DNA of 64,000 bases from Marinobacter aromaticivorans (GCF_002806975.1 NZ_NIHD01000006.1:124001-188000); one strand, 5' to 3'. Shown: positions 34,954-44,298, numbered from the stretch's first letter. Notes: generated by a model not told the origin, from the letters alone. Program-made: numbers and translations.

Positions 34954-36434
34954 TTGGTGATTCCCGGTGCAAGGTCCCGGGCGTTTTCCGGGCGGGTATA
35001 AAAGTGGGTAATGGTTCCGTCGCTGAATTTGCTGAAAAAGGCACTGACATCGGTAATCTTTTTCAGTGAGCGCTTGCGGTTGACCGGATCCCTGAGCAGC
35101 ACTTTGATTCCGTTGAAATTGTCCTGGATGTTGGAGAAGCGGGCGTGCATGGAGCAGGTAACCACATGGGCGGGGTTCAGTTCCATGGCCTCCGCCAGCC
35201 AGGCGCTATGGCTGGCAATGGCACTGGCGGACAAATCTTCCCGTGTATCCAGATGGTTCAGTTTTATCCGATTAACGATGCAGAAGGAAAAACTTTCCGG
35301 GCGTTGGCGGGCAACTTTCCGGAAGGCTTCCCAGAAAAAGTTATCGGTGAGTTCCGCAAAGTAACGCATGTTGCTCAGGCAGGTGTCTATCCAGGCAAAA
35401 TTCTCCGGGTCTTCCAGAACTTCGTTGATCGCCTCGCGCAGCAGCCAGTCAAACCCCAGCGCTGTTTTGTGGGCGTAAACCTTGCGGTACATCTGGTAGC
35501 GGCTGTATACGAAATCTTCCAGTGCTCCCAGGCCTTTCTGGGTGATTGCCAGCCCCAGCCAGGGCTCGGATTTATCCCAGCCAAAGCGCAGGTTGCTGAG
35601 AAGGTGGTCCAGGTTGAACCCCCCGATGGTGACCGATGAGTGAAAGCCATCCCTGAGCATGTAGTCGGCCCGGTCAGCATCAATTTCCCCTGAAACAATT
35701 GACGACAGCAGGTCCAGAACCAGCCGTGGGATGTTTTCGCTGATCACTGATCCTGCTTCCGCATCACCGCCTGCAATAAAACCCCAGAAGGTGCGGGCAT
35801 GGAGGCAGAAGGCTTCGCTCGGTGTTACGGTGGTGGTCTCCATAATGCCGATAACATCCTGTTTGTGCAGCCCGGCGCTCTCCAGATCCACGGCAGACAA
35901 AACTTCGTGGGCAACACGAACCGAATAGTGTTCATGCTCAAGTTCTTCGGGTTCTTCCGTGTGGTAGGCAGAATAATCAATGCCTTCCCATAAATCGGCA
36001 AAGCGCCCCGGTCGCCTCATGAGATCGCCAATGCGCTGCGCCTTGGTGAATTGGTGGGAGAAGCTGGAGTGTCCGCTGTCATGAAGCAAGCAGCCGAGAC
36101 GTATGATTTTTGCCAGGTAATCGATGGCGTCCAGCTGGCTCAGGCTCAGGTCGGTATTGTCGCTGAGCTGGCGTTCACGCAGGTAGGCGTCAATCATGGA
36201 GCGGAACATGCGCGTGCCTACGTACATCACACCGATGCTGTGCAGGAAACGGGAATGCGTTGCACCCGGAAAAACCAGGCTGAGAATGTCGTTCTGGCAG
36301 ATGTTGCGCAGGCGCTGAAAAAGCGGGTGGTCAATCACCTGCACTTCATGGCGGTATAACGGAATTGCGCCGTGAACCGGGTCCATGATCAGCTTGTCAT
36401 AAGCCCCCAAGAGGTCGTTTACCGCTCTTCTCAT
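34950..36434 (-). CDS. HD-domain nucleotide hydrolase-like protein (COG1078)
   Basis: The 494-residue protein belongs to the large HD hydrolase group related to dGTPases and SAMHD1. The metal motif is spread over GATHSRFLHSIGV (His), RLGCLLHDSGHSSFSHQF (His-Asp), and DADRADYMLRDGFHSSV (Asp). The start MDPVHGAIPL in the first 25 residues is also typical. Members hydrolyse dNTPs or related phosphohydrolase substrates. The actual substrate here is unknown. It is divergent from the HsbR-like gene across 113 bases. Confidence 0.88.
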   Translation of the reverse strand: MRRAVNDLLGAYDKLIMDPVHGAIPLYRHEVQVIDHPLFQRLRNICQNDILSLVFPGATHSRFLHSIGVMYVGTRMFRSMIDAYLRERQLSDNTDLSLSQLDAIDYLAKIIRLGCLLHDSGHSSFSHQFTKAQRIGDLMRRPGRFADLWEGIDYSAYHTEEPEELEHEHYSVRVAHEVLSAVDLESAGLHKQDVIGIMETTTVTPSEAFCLHARTFWGFIAGGDAEAGSVISENIPRLVLDLLSSIVSGEIDADRADYMLRDGFHSSVTIGGFNLDHLLSNLRFGWDKSEPWLGLAITQKGLGALEDFVYSRYQMYRKVYAHKTALGFDWLLREAINEVLEDPENFAWIDTCLSNMRYFAELTDNFFWEAFRKVARQRPESFSFCIVNRIKLNHLDTREDLSASAIASHSAWLAEAMELNPAHVVTCSMHARFSNIQDNFNGIKVLLRDPVNRKRSLKKITDVSAFFSKFSDGTITHFYTRPENARDLAPGITN

Positions 36435-36547
36435 TCGCAGGAATCTCCGGATTTCGCCATACTGGCCTTGTTATATCGCAAGGGCGTGCCAAAATAGGTT
36501 TTGAAACGCCATTTTTCGTTTATCGCTGGTAGTTTAGGGCAGCAGCC

Positions 36548-37768
36548 ATGACCTCGCGCACCGGGCGCCTACTGATTAGAATTCTGATAATCGATGCCGA
36601 CGAGACGGCTCGCTTGGAACTTGCGCGCTACCTTGAAACCAGAGGGTTTTACGTTTCTGGTTGTCGCGATCTTGCCGCCGCAAATGCAGCCATTGACGAT
36701 AACATGCCCGACGTTATCTTTGCAGATCTTCCTCCCGCGCAGATAGAGAGCCTTGCAGATCGTCTTGAAGATATGGAGTCCCTTACGCCCATTGTTGCCT
36801 GTTCGGCCACCGAATGCAGCAAGCACGTTGTTGATGCGTTGCGGGCAGGCGCCGCCGATTTCGTACTCAAGCCATTTGGCAAGGACAAAAAAGCACTGGG
36901 TGATGTGATTCGCAAACTGCTTGACCGGGTTCGGGTGGGCCGCCTTAATCAGCTGTACAGGCAAGAGCTGGAAGACGCCAACCGCGATCTTCGGGACGGG
37001 ATTGCCGAGTTGCGGGCAGACCAGAGTGCAGGGCGTAAAGTACAGTTACGCATGTTGCCCGAGAATGAGCGGTTCACGGGTGGGCTGTACGTGGATCACC
37101 TGATTAAGCCGTCTTTGTATCTGAGCGGGGACTTTCTGGATTATTTTGCGCTGACGGACGACAAAACGCTGGTGTACATTGCCGATGTGTCTGGTCATGG
37201 TGCCAGCTCGGCGTTCGTAACCGTGTTACTGAAAAACCTCAGTAATCGCTTGCAGCGTAACCTCCGGCGCGGCTCCAGTGACGATATTCTTTATCCGGAA
37301 CGGTTCCTTGAGCGAATCAACTCGGAACTGCTCGATACCGGCCTTGGCAAACACGTTACAATTTTTGTTGGTATCATCTCTCTCAGTGAGCGTAAATTAC
37401 AATACGCGGTAGGTGCGCACTTCCCGATGCCCGTGCTTTCGTTTGAGGGCGGAGAAACGGCGTTTCTGGAGGGTAGCGGCCTTCCGGTCGGGCTGTTTGA
37501 ATCACCGCAGTGGGAAGTATACGAGGTGCCGCTGGACAAACCTTTTCATCTGATTCTGTTTTCGGACGGCATTCTTGAAGTCATCGACAAAAAGAGTCTT
37601 GATGAAAAGGAACAGAGACTACTTGAACTCGTATCTGGAGGTCGTCACACTGTCGCATCTCTGAGCGAGGCTCTCAATCTCGACGAGATCACAGAGTTAC
37701 CGGACGATATCGGTATTGTGACGGTTACCGACACAGGTTCAGTGTCAGAAAACACGTCGTTGAAATAG
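36548..37768 (+). CDS. HsbR-like response regulator with PP2C phosphatase domain
   Basis: The 406-residue protein has an N-terminal receiver domain (about 10-130) with the acidic pocket in LIIDADE and the putative phospho-Asp in PDVIFADLPPAQ, followed by Thr/Ser and Lys (FVLKPFG). A coiled linker (135-165) leads to a SpoIIE-type PP2C phosphatase domain (about 190-395) with SGDFLDYFALTDD, IADVSGHGASSAFVT, LFSDGILEV and DDIGIVTV. With the STAS gene that follows it forms a partner switch like HsbR-HsbA of Pseudomonas, which links HptB signalling to flagellar sigma control and c-di-GMP. The protein ends directly after the phosphatase domain; no C-terminal HATPase kinase is seen. Confidence 0.82.
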   Translation: MTSRTGRLLIRILIIDADETARLELARYLETRGFYVSGCRDLAAANAAIDDNMPDVIFADLPPAQIESLADRLEDMESLTPIVACSATECSKHVVDALRAGAADFVLKPFGKDKKALGDVIRKLLDRVRVGRLNQLYRQELEDANRDLRDGIAELRADQSAGRKVQLRMLPENERFTGGLYVDHLIKPSLYLSGDFLDYFALTDDKTLVYIADVSGHGASSAFVTVLLKNLSNRLQRNLRRGSSDDILYPERFLERINSELLDTGLGKHVTIFVGIISLSERKLQYAVGAHFPMPVLSFEGGETAFLEGSGLPVGLFESPQWEVYEVPLDKPFHLILFSDGILEVIDKKSLDEKEQRLLELVSGGRHTVASLSEALNLDEITELPDDIGIVTVTDTGSVSENTSLK

Positions 37769-38274
37769 TGGCAGTGTCAAACATGGCTGGTTATAAAATC
37801 CTGCAGGCTGAGAAACAGGGCATATATGTCCTGAAGTTTATTGGAGAAATCCGGCTGAATCTTTGTTGCACGCTGGACAATCTGGTTGACTCCATCACCC
37901 TGGATCCGCACTTCAAAACCGTGGTGATTGATCTCACGGAAACGGAAATCATTGATAGCACCACCCTTGGCCTGCTTGCCAAGATTGCCATGGCAGCGCA
38001 AAAGCAAAGCCATTTTTTGCCTACACTGATTTCCACCAACCCGGATATTACCCGTATCATTACCTCCATGGGATTCGACAAGATCTTTATCATTGTTCGT
38101 GAGCCTGCCTCACGAATTGAGGAGCTTGAAGAAATACCTGTTTTGAAGGCCAGCGAGCAGGACGTTCGTGACAAGGTACTGGATGCCCATAAAGTGCTCA
38201 TGGGGCTGAACAAACAAAACCGCGAAGAGTTCAAGAATCTGGTGCGTGCACTGGAATGCGAAGAGCACGACTGA
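37768..38274 (+). CDS. HsbA-like STAS-domain anti-anti-sigma factor
   Basis: The protein (168 residues from the GTG at 37768, or 163 from the in-frame ATG at 37783) has a STAS domain at about 10-115 with the phospho-acceptor Ser in IIDSTTLGLLAKIA, at residue 64 of the longer form. A C-terminal helical extension of about 50 residues follows, rich in charged residues (ASEQDVRDKVLDAHKVLMGL). The GTG overlaps the stop of the HsbR-like gene, supporting translational coupling. In Pseudomonas, the non-phosphorylated form binds FlgM and the phosphorylated form binds HsbD. Here neither flgM nor a diguanylate cyclase is in the window. Confidence 0.82.
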   Translation: MAVSNMAGYKILQAEKQGIYVLKFIGEIRLNLCCTLDNLVDSITLDPHFKTVVIDLTETEIIDSTTLGLLAKIAMAAQKQSHFLPTLISTNPDITRIITSMGFDKIFIIVREPASRIEELEEIPVLKASEQDVRDKVLDAHKVLMGLNKQNREEFKNLVRALECEEHD

Positions 38275-38362
38275 TACGCCGCATTGGCTTTTCCAGGTCC
38301 GCAGGTTCAGACCGGATTCGATAAAAAGACGGAACAACGGTTTCAAATAAAACGGAAGAACT

Positions 38363-39430
38363 ATGCCTGAAACAACTGTGCCCCTTGCGAACGGGGCCAA
38401 CGAACCGGGGCACGACGTTGCAGTTCTGGGGGGAGGCAGCTTCGGCACTGCCATGGCAAAAGTGCTTGGCGAAAAGGGCCATCGGGTTCATTTCTGGATG
38501 CGCGATCAGGCCCAGGCGGACGAGATTCGCGCAACCGGTATTAACAGTCGCTATATGCCCGGTGTGGAGATCAGGGGTGATATACAGCCCACGACGAATC
38601 TTGCAGATGCCGTCAACAACGCGGAAATTGTGTTTGTTGCCATTCCCAGCAAGGCCTTTCGTCCCGTTATCCGCGAAAACAGCGACAAGTTCCGGGAAGG
38701 GCAAATTGTTGTCAGTTTGACCAAGGGCATCGAAGCCCACGGCTTCAAACTCATGAGCGAGATCCTTCTGGAGGAAATTCCCCGTTGTCGTACGGGTGTC
38801 CTGAGCGGGCCGAACCTGGCCAGCGAAATCGCAAACCGCGACCTCACGGCGACGGTGATCGCAGCGAAGGATCCTGATGTCCGGCGAACGGTTCAGGACT
38901 TGCTTGGCTGTGAGTACTTCCGTGTTTATGCGAACGTGGATGTGTACGGCGTAGAGCTGGCGGGCGCCCTCAAGAATATCTATGCCATAGTGGCGGGCCT
39001 GGCCTCTGCATTGAATATGGGCGAAAACGCCAAGGCCATGCTTATCACCCGGGGCCTTGCAGAAATGAGCCGTTTCGCTGTCAGCCTTGGCGCCAACCCG
39101 ATGACGTTTATGGGGCTGGCCGGTGTGGGCGATTTGATTGTTACCTGCACTTCCTCCAAAAGCCGCAACTTTCGGGTAGGTTATGCCGTGGGCCAGGGCA
39201 AGAAACTGGATGACGCAGTGGCGGAACTGGGCCAGGTTGCCGAGGGCATTTACACGCTCAAGCTGGTGAAAGAAAAGGCCGAGTCTATTGGCATATACAT
39301 GCCCCTTGTGCGCGGCCTTTATGAAATCCTTTACGGGGGTGCGTCTATCAGTGCGGTTATCAATAGCCTGATGATGTCAGTTCAGAACTCGGATGTGGAG
39401 TTTATTCTACCCCGGACAATTGCAGAATAA
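38363..39430 (+). CDS. gpsA: Glycerol-3-phosphate dehydrogenase [NAD(P)+]
   Basis: The 355-residue cytosolic enzyme reduces dihydroxyacetone phosphate to sn-glycerol-3-phosphate for phospholipid synthesis. The NAD-binding motif is VLGGGSFGTAMAKVLGEKGH (residues about 21-40). Other family parts are FVAIPSKAFRPVI, GVLSGPNLASEIA, the active Lys in LAGALKNIYAIVAGLA (about 207), and LAGVGDLIVTCTSSKSRNF. The first 18 residues form a non-conserved extension, so a later start is possible, but no later start with a ribosome site is seen. sixA follows. Confidence 0.95.
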   Translation: MPETTVPLANGANEPGHDVAVLGGGSFGTAMAKVLGEKGHRVHFWMRDQAQADEIRATGINSRYMPGVEIRGDIQPTTNLADAVNNAEIVFVAIPSKAFRPVIRENSDKFREGQIVVSLTKGIEAHGFKLMSEILLEEIPRCRTGVLSGPNLASEIANRDLTATVIAAKDPDVRRTVQDLLGCEYFRVYANVDVYGVELAGALKNIYAIVAGLASALNMGENAKAMLITRGLAEMSRFAVSLGANPMTFMGLAGVGDLIVTCTSSKSRNFRVGYAVGQGKKLDDAVAELGQVAEGIYTLKLVKEKAESIGIYMPLVRGLYEILYGGASISAVINSLMMSVQNSDVEFILPRTIAE

Positions 39431-39459
39431 CTGGACCATTCACTGGGGGGAGGTTGGCC

Positions 39460-39909
39460 GTGCAACTGCTTATCATGCGTCATGGTGAGGCTGGCTGGCA
39501 CGCTCTGGATCAGGAGCGCACACTGACTGACGCTGGCCGGCACCAGGTTGCTGAATGTGCAGCCCAGATTGCAGCATCACCCTGGCGCCCGCGCCAGATC
39601 TGGAGCAGCCCCTATGTGCGAGCCAGGCAGACGGCAGCCATTGTTTCAGAGATCCTGAATTGTCCAATTGAAGAAAAGTCCTTTATTACGCCGGAAGACG
39701 ACCCCGGAGTCTGTCTTGAGGCTTTGCTTGAAAACACATGCTCACCTTTGATGCTGGTATCCCACATGCCTCTGGTGGGCAGCCTCTCCACCTTGCTGGT
39801 TGACGGGCACCGTCGCGGCATTCCCTTTATGACTTCCCAGGCCGTTGTGCTCGACATGCCCGTGGTCGGCCCCGGCTGTGCGGACTTGAAAGCCCAGTTT
39901 TTGCCCTGA
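39460..39909 (+). CDS. sixA: Phosphohistidine phosphatase SixA
   Basis: The 149-residue histidine phosphatase superfamily member has the catalytic RHG motif in LLIMRHGEAG, plus LTDAGRHQV and the second catalytic His in LMLVSHMPLVGSL. SixA removes phosphate from His of HPt domains and phosphotransferase proteins. I start at the GTG at 39460 since GGGGGGAGG lies 6 bases before it. A TTG two codons earlier has no spacing to that site. The gene lies between gpsA and DUF1285, as in pseudomonads. Confidence 0.93.
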   Translation: MQLLIMRHGEAGWHALDQERTLTDAGRHQVAECAAQIAASPWRPRQIWSSPYVRARQTAAIVSEILNCPIEEKSFITPEDDPGVCLEALLENTCSPLMLVSHMPLVGSLSTLLVDGHRRGIPFMTSQAVVLDMPVVGPGCADLKAQFLP

Positions 39910-39948
39910 TTGTCTTGATAAACAGACTTCTTTACGGAGCCCAGAGAC

Positions 39949-40515
39949 ATGAGTCAGAACCCGGAAAACCTTGTGGAGCAGGTGCAGGAAACCTCAAAGA
40001 ATCTCAGCCGGCCTCCAATCGATAAATGGCATCCGGAGCTTTCCGGCGACATGGATCTTCGCATAAACCGTGAGGGACAATGGATTCATAAAGGCGAGCC
40101 TCTGGGCCGGGAAGCCATTGTCAGACTCTTCTCTACAATTCTTCGCCGGGAGGAAGACGGTGAGTATTACCTGGTAACGCCGGTGGAGAAGTGGCGCATC
40201 CAGGTGGACGACACGCCCTTGCTTGCCCACTCCTTTCAACTGGAGGGCAGTGGTGAGGGGCAAGTCATCAAATTCACAACCAATGTGGGTGAGACCATCG
40301 AAGTAGGGGACGAGCACCCACTCTCCGTTGGAAGTTACGAAGATACCGGGCAGCCCAGGCCTGTGATTCGGGTACGGCACGGCCTCGACGCACGGCTTGT
40401 AACCGCAGCTTATTACGATCTGGCGGAGCATGTGGTTGAGCAGACGGTTGATGGAAAAACGGTTTTGGGCGTATTCAGCGCGGGAAATTTTTACAAAATC
40501 GGGCCAGGCGGTTGA
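39949..40515 (+). CDS. DUF1285 family protein
   Basis: The 188-residue cytosolic protein has the family signatures PPIDKWHPELSGDMDLRINREGQWIHKGEPLGREAIVRLFSTILRRE near residues 22-68, EYYLVTPVEKWRI, and DEHPLSVG. The fold in a solved Pseudomonas member resembles small two-domain beta proteins, but function is not established. No signal or membrane segment is seen. The gene is the last of the gpsA-sixA group, about 40 bases after sixA. Confidence 0.85.
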   Translation: MSQNPENLVEQVQETSKNLSRPPIDKWHPELSGDMDLRINREGQWIHKGEPLGREAIVRLFSTILRREEDGEYYLVTPVEKWRIQVDDTPLLAHSFQLEGSGEGQVIKFTTNVGETIEVGDEHPLSVGSYEDTGQPRPVIRVRHGLDARLVTAAYYDLAEHVVEQTVDGKTVLGVFSAGNFYKIGPGG

Positions 40516-40715
40516 AAAGCATTGCCTAGCCCCCAGACATTACGGTAGAAAACGCACCAGTTGAATTGTTAAACTGTGTTTTCATGCTTGTTACGAGCCT
40601 GGCTCTCTAACGAGGCCTGGTGGTCGTCAGTCCCTCTGTGCAGTTTGGCTGTTCATGATTACTTTCGATTACCTTTAATCAAACATACAGTCATTGCGAC
40701 ACCCAAGGAGATCAC

Positions 40716-41177
40716 ATGGCCCAACCTCGTGTTGTCACCATCCATTACACGCTCACCAACAACCAGGGAGAAGAACTGGATTCTTCCCGCGGAGAAGGTC
40801 GTGAGCCACTGTCCTATCTGGAAGGTGCCCAGAACATCATTGGTGGACTGGAAAGTGCACTAAGCGAAAAGAACCCAGGCGATCAGGTAAAGGTTTCTGT
40901 AGAACCTGCCGAAGGCTATGGCGAAGTGAACGAAGAGCTGGTTCAGCCGGTTCCCCGTACCGCCTTTGAAGGCGTTGACACGATCGAGCCGGGGATGCAG
41001 TTCCAGGCGCAGACCCCGGGCGGCCCTCAGGTTGTGCGTGTTGTGGAAGTTAACGAAGAAACCGTCACCATTGACGCAAACCATCCGTTGGCTGGCGAAA
41101 CCCTGCACTTCGACGTGGAAATTATCGAAGCGCGCGACGCCACTGATGAAGAACAGGAACACGGCCACGCTCACTAA
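40716..41177 (+). CDS. slyD: SlyD-like FKBP-type peptidyl-prolyl isomerase
   Basis: The 153-residue protein has the FKBP core with the inserted chaperone flap: VVTIHYTLTNNQGEELDSS, LSYLEGAQNIIGGLESAL, VSVEPAEGYGEVNEEL and the strand ending GETLHFDVEIIEARDA. The His-rich tail EEQEHGHAH is short compared with E. coli SlyD, so nickel storage is probably weak. It folds proteins in the cytoplasm. FklB/FkpB-type variants are an alternative label. A terminator follows. Confidence 0.9.
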   Translation: MAQPRVVTIHYTLTNNQGEELDSSRGEGREPLSYLEGAQNIIGGLESALSEKNPGDQVKVSVEPAEGYGEVNEELVQPVPRTAFEGVDTIEPGMQFQAQTPGGPQVVRVVEVNEETVTIDANHPLAGETLHFDVEIIEARDATDEEQEHGHAH

Positions 41178-41203
41178 ATCGAGAGCGATGGACCAGCTTT
41201 CGG

Positions 41204-41227
41204 AAAGGCTCCTGCGGGAGCCTTTTT
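41204..41227 (+). terminator. Rho-independent terminator after slyD
   Basis: AAAGGCTCC and GGAGCCTTT pair around a TGCG loop and run into TTTTT on the plus strand, 27 bases after the slyD stop. Confidence 0.9.
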
Positions 41228-41274
41228 CTATGGTGAAAAGAATAACAAAGCTGTACCCGGCGTTAAACAGGCAC

Positions 41275-41316
41275 AAAAAAATGGAGATGCAGCGTTAACC
41301 GCACCTCCATTTTTTC
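41275..41316. terminator. Bidirectional terminator between slyD and etfD
   Basis: AAAAAATGGAG at 41276-41286 and CTCCATTTTTT at 41305-41315 form an 11-bp stem with A/T runs on both sides, about 50 bases after the end of etfD on the minus strand. It is mainly the etfD terminator. Confidence 0.85.
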
Positions 41317-41366
41317 GCGCATCGATATAACCGGTGCGCATTGCTCAGCGCTGGCCAGTATCGCGC

Positions 41367-43019
41367 TTACATGTTTGGATAGTTGGGGCCACCGCCACCT
41401 TCGGGGGTTACCCAGGTAATATTCTGGGAGGGATCCTTGATATCACAGGTTTTGCAGTGAACGCAGTTCTGGGCGTTGATCTGAAACTTCTTGCCGCTAC
41501 CATCTTCTGCTTCCACAACTTCGTAAACGCCTGCAGGGCAGTAACGTTGAGCAGGCTCATCGTATTTGGGCAGGTTTACTTTGATGGGAATATCGGGATC
41601 CGTCAGCTTGAGATGGATCGGCTGGTCTTCCGCGTGGTTGGTGTTGGAAATGAATACCGACGTCAGGCGGTCGAAGGTCAGCTTGTTATCAGGCTTCGGA
41701 TAGGTGATTTTCTTGCATTCAGCCGCTGGCTTCAGCGTTGCATAATCCGGAGTCAGATCGCGGAAGGTAAAGGGCAGGCTGCGACCCAGTATGTTCTGTT
41801 CCAAGAAGGCGATAGCACCGCCAATGAAGTTACCGAACTTGTGCATTGCCGGCCCGAAGTTACGCTCGTCATAAAGCTCTTTATATAACCAGCTTTCTTT
41901 GAACCGATCGCCAAAGCTGGTGATCTCTTCACCCGTCTGGCCATTCTTCAAGGCTTCAAATACAGCCTCTGCGCCCAGCAAGCCTGACTTCATTGCCGTA
42001 TGGGAGCCTTTGATCTTGGAGCCGTTCAGGGTGCCGGCATCACAACCGAGCAGCAGACCACCAGGGAAGCTCATCTTGGGCAGGGCGTTGAAACCACCTT
42101 TGGTAATAGCACGAGCACCGTAAGACACGCGTTTTCCACCTTCGAGGTACTTTTTTATCTCCGGGTGCAGCTTCAGGCGCTGAAATTCTCCGAACGGGCT
42201 CATGTGAGGATTGCTGTAGGAGAGGTCTGAAATAAGTCCTACATAAGCCTGACCATTCTCAAGGTGGTACAGGAAGGAGCCTCCTGTTGAACCACTCTCG
42301 TTAAGGGGCCAGCCGGTGGTGTGGATTACAAGACCCGGTTCGTGCTTCTCCGGGTCGATATCCCACAATTCCTTGATACCGATACCGTAGTGCTGGGGGT
42401 CTTTACCTTCATCAAGCTTGAAATCATTGATCAGGCGCTTGCCCAGGTGACCACGACAGCCTTCTGTAAACAGTGTGTACTTGGCACGCAATTCCATGCC
42501 CGGCATGTAGCCTTCTTTTTCAGAACCGTCGCGGGCAACACCCATGTCACCGGTAAGAATGCCTTTTACCTGACCGTCTTCCACAATGGTCTCGGCAGCA
42601 GCAAAGCCCGGATATACTTCTACACCCAGTGCTTCGGCCTGCTCGGCGAGCCAGCGGCAAAGATTGCCGAGGCTGATAATGTAATTGCCGTGGTTGTGCA
42701 TGTTCCTGGGCACAAAGGCATTGGGAATTTTAGTCGCTTTTTCCTGGTTTCTGAGCAGGAAAATATCATCACGGGTGACGGGAGTATTCAGCGGGGCGCC
42801 TTTCTCTTTCCAGTCCGGGAAAAGTTCGTTAAGTGCAGTGGGCTCGAATACGGTACCGGCCAGAATGTGAGCGCCGATCTCGGAACCTTTTTCCACTACG
42901 CATACCGTTAGTTCTTCGCCGGCCTCCTGTGCCAGCTGCATAACCCGGCAAGCAGCCGACAGTCCGGCAGGGCCGCCGCCGACGATAAGAACATCAAATT
43001 CCATCGATTCGCGTTCCAC
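41367..43019 (-). CDS. etfD: Electron transfer flavoprotein-ubiquinone oxidoreductase
   Basis: The 550-residue membrane-associated enzyme passes electrons from reduced ETF to the quinone pool during fatty-acid and amino-acid oxidation. It has the FAD motif VLIVGGGPAGLSAACRVMQLA near the N-terminus, the quinone-binding part around GIKELWDIDPEKHEPGLVIHTTGWPL, and a C-terminal ferredoxin-like 4Fe-4S domain with CPAGVYEVVE and NCVHCKTCDIKDP. I start at the GTG at 43019 because GAGGAG lies six bases ahead of it; the ATG at 43037 has no ribosome site. It is divergent from etfBA. Confidence 0.95.
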   Translation of the reverse strand: MERESMEFDVLIVGGGPAGLSAACRVMQLAQEAGEELTVCVVEKGSEIGAHILAGTVFEPTALNELFPDWKEKGAPLNTPVTRDDIFLLRNQEKATKIPNAFVPRNMHNHGNYIISLGNLCRWLAEQAEALGVEVYPGFAAAETIVEDGQVKGILTGDMGVARDGSEKEGYMPGMELRAKYTLFTEGCRGHLGKRLINDFKLDEGKDPQHYGIGIKELWDIDPEKHEPGLVIHTTGWPLNESGSTGGSFLYHLENGQAYVGLISDLSYSNPHMSPFGEFQRLKLHPEIKKYLEGGKRVSYGARAITKGGFNALPKMSFPGGLLLGCDAGTLNGSKIKGSHTAMKSGLLGAEAVFEALKNGQTGEEITSFGDRFKESWLYKELYDERNFGPAMHKFGNFIGGAIAFLEQNILGRSLPFTFRDLTPDYATLKPAAECKKITYPKPDNKLTFDRLTSVFISNTNHAEDQPIHLKLTDPDIPIKVNLPKYDEPAQRYCPAGVYEVVEAEDGSGKKFQINAQNCVHCKTCDIKDPSQNITWVTPEGGGGPNYPNM

Positions 43020-43548
43020 GTTGGTCTCCTCAAACATCTACAGTGGATATTATATGCCCGCAGGCTTTAATTACTTGAGCGTTATCATACCGGTTTATGC
43101 ATTCCGACACGACTGCCTGCAGCCGGATACTCCCGTTTTTTACGGCCAAAGGATAACGTATTTGACGAATCAAACAAACGTTTGTTTGAAAGTTGAGCGG
43201 AGCTTTGGCATGGTAGATTTGTACTGTAATTCAGTGCGCTGGGCCTGTTATTCGCTGAATCAATGCGGCGTGCAGCCGTTGTATCATTGGCTGATTGGCT
43301 CAGGAAACACCCATGGCGCGTCCAACTGGACTATTGACCCGCATTATCTTTGCCGTCAGTATTAGCACGCCGTGACGGATGGCCCCAGTGCGAGGCCGCT
43401 GTTTGTAACGTTCGGTCTGAATACCCATAATTCCGGTATCTCTCCGAGTCGAAGCAATCGGGAATGCTCTGTAACCCGCCCGAGAAGGGCCTGTCCTGGA
43501 GTTTTCTGATTGAGAGTCATTAACCCATTGTAGAAGAACGAGGAATCT
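43020..43548. other. 529-base divergent region between etfD and etfBA
   Basis: No gene of normal length is supported. The notable element is the 20-bp palindrome at 43170-43189. A possible 20-residue open frame starts at 43313 after AGGAAA (start MARPTGLL), but nothing else supports it. The etfB ribosome site (AACGAGGAAT) ends the region. Confidence 0.6.
43170..43189. promoter_or_regulatory. Perfect 20-bp palindrome, PsrA-like operator
   Basis: TCAAACAAACGTTTGTTTGA is an exact palindrome. A TTGACG that could be a -35 element ends two bases before it. CAAAC/GTTTG half sites are characteristic of PsrA, a TetR-type regulator that senses long-chain acyl-CoA and controls fatty-acid oxidation and etf genes in Pseudomonas and Shewanella. 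The position between etfD and etfBA fits. The identity of the regulator is inferred. Confidence 0.65.
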
Positions 43549-44298
43549 ATGAAGGTTCTGGTCGCTGTAAAACGAGTAATCGACTACAACGTAAAGGTAC
43601 GCGTCAAGCCGGATAACACTGGTGTTGATCTCGCCAACGTCAAAATGGCAATGAACCCGTTCTGCGAAATCGCTGTTGAAGAAGCGGTTCGCCTGAAAGA
43701 GAAGGGTGTTGCAAACGAAATCGTAGTGGTTTCCATCGGGCCAAAAGCCAGCCAGGAGCAAATCCGTACCGCTCTGGCACTGGGCGCGGACCGTGGCATC
43801 CATATTGAAACCGATGAAGAGGTCCAGTCTCTTGAAGCGGCCAAACTGTTGAAGGCCGTTGTTGAGAAAGAAGAGCCGAAACTGGTCATTCTCGGTAAAC
43901 AGTCCATCGATTCCGATAACAACCAGACAGGCCAGATGCTGGCCGCGCTGACTGGCATGGGCCAGGGCACCTTCGCTTCCGAGGTGGTTGTTGATGGCGA
44001 AAAAGTCAATGTTACCCGTGAGGTAGACGGTGGTCTTATGACCCTTTCCCTGAATCTGCCGGCGGTCGTGACCACAGACCTGCGTCTGAACGAGCCGCGC
44101 TATGCGTCTTTGCCCAACATCATGAAGGCCAAGAAGAAGCCGCTCGATACCATGAGCCCGGCGGATCTGGGTGTTGAAATTGCACCGCGCCTGACCACTT
44201 TGAAAGTTGAAGCACCGGCCGGACGCCAGGCGGGTGTGAAAGTGGCCGACGTTGCCGAGCTGGTCGATAAACTGAAGAACGAAGCGAAGGTGATCTGA
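43549..44298 (+). CDS. etfB: Electron transfer flavoprotein beta subunit
   Basis: The 249-residue subunit has the ETF-beta signatures [77 protein letters not shown], and [25 protein letters not shown] (the recognition loop with the conserved Leu). It binds AMP and carries electrons from acyl-CoA dehydrogenases. It is followed at once by etfA with no gap. Confidence 0.97.
   Translation: MKVLVAVKRVIDYNVKVRVKPDNTGVDLANVKMAMNPFCEIAVEEAVRLKEKGVANEIVVVSIGPKASQEQIRTALALGADRGIHIETDEEVQSLEAAKLLKAVVEKEEPKLVILGKQSIDSDNNQTGQMLAALTGMGQGTFASEVVVDGEKVNVTREVDGGLMTLSLNLPAVVTTDLRLNEPRYASLPNIMKAKKKPLDTMSPADLGVEIAPRLTTLKVEAPAGRQAGVKVADVAELVDKLKNEAKVI

Noticed and set aside
43021..43365. 114-codon plus-strand frame in the etfD-etfB gap
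   Set aside because: It starts inside etfD's own ribosome site, crosses the 20-bp palindrome and has no family features; composition looks random.
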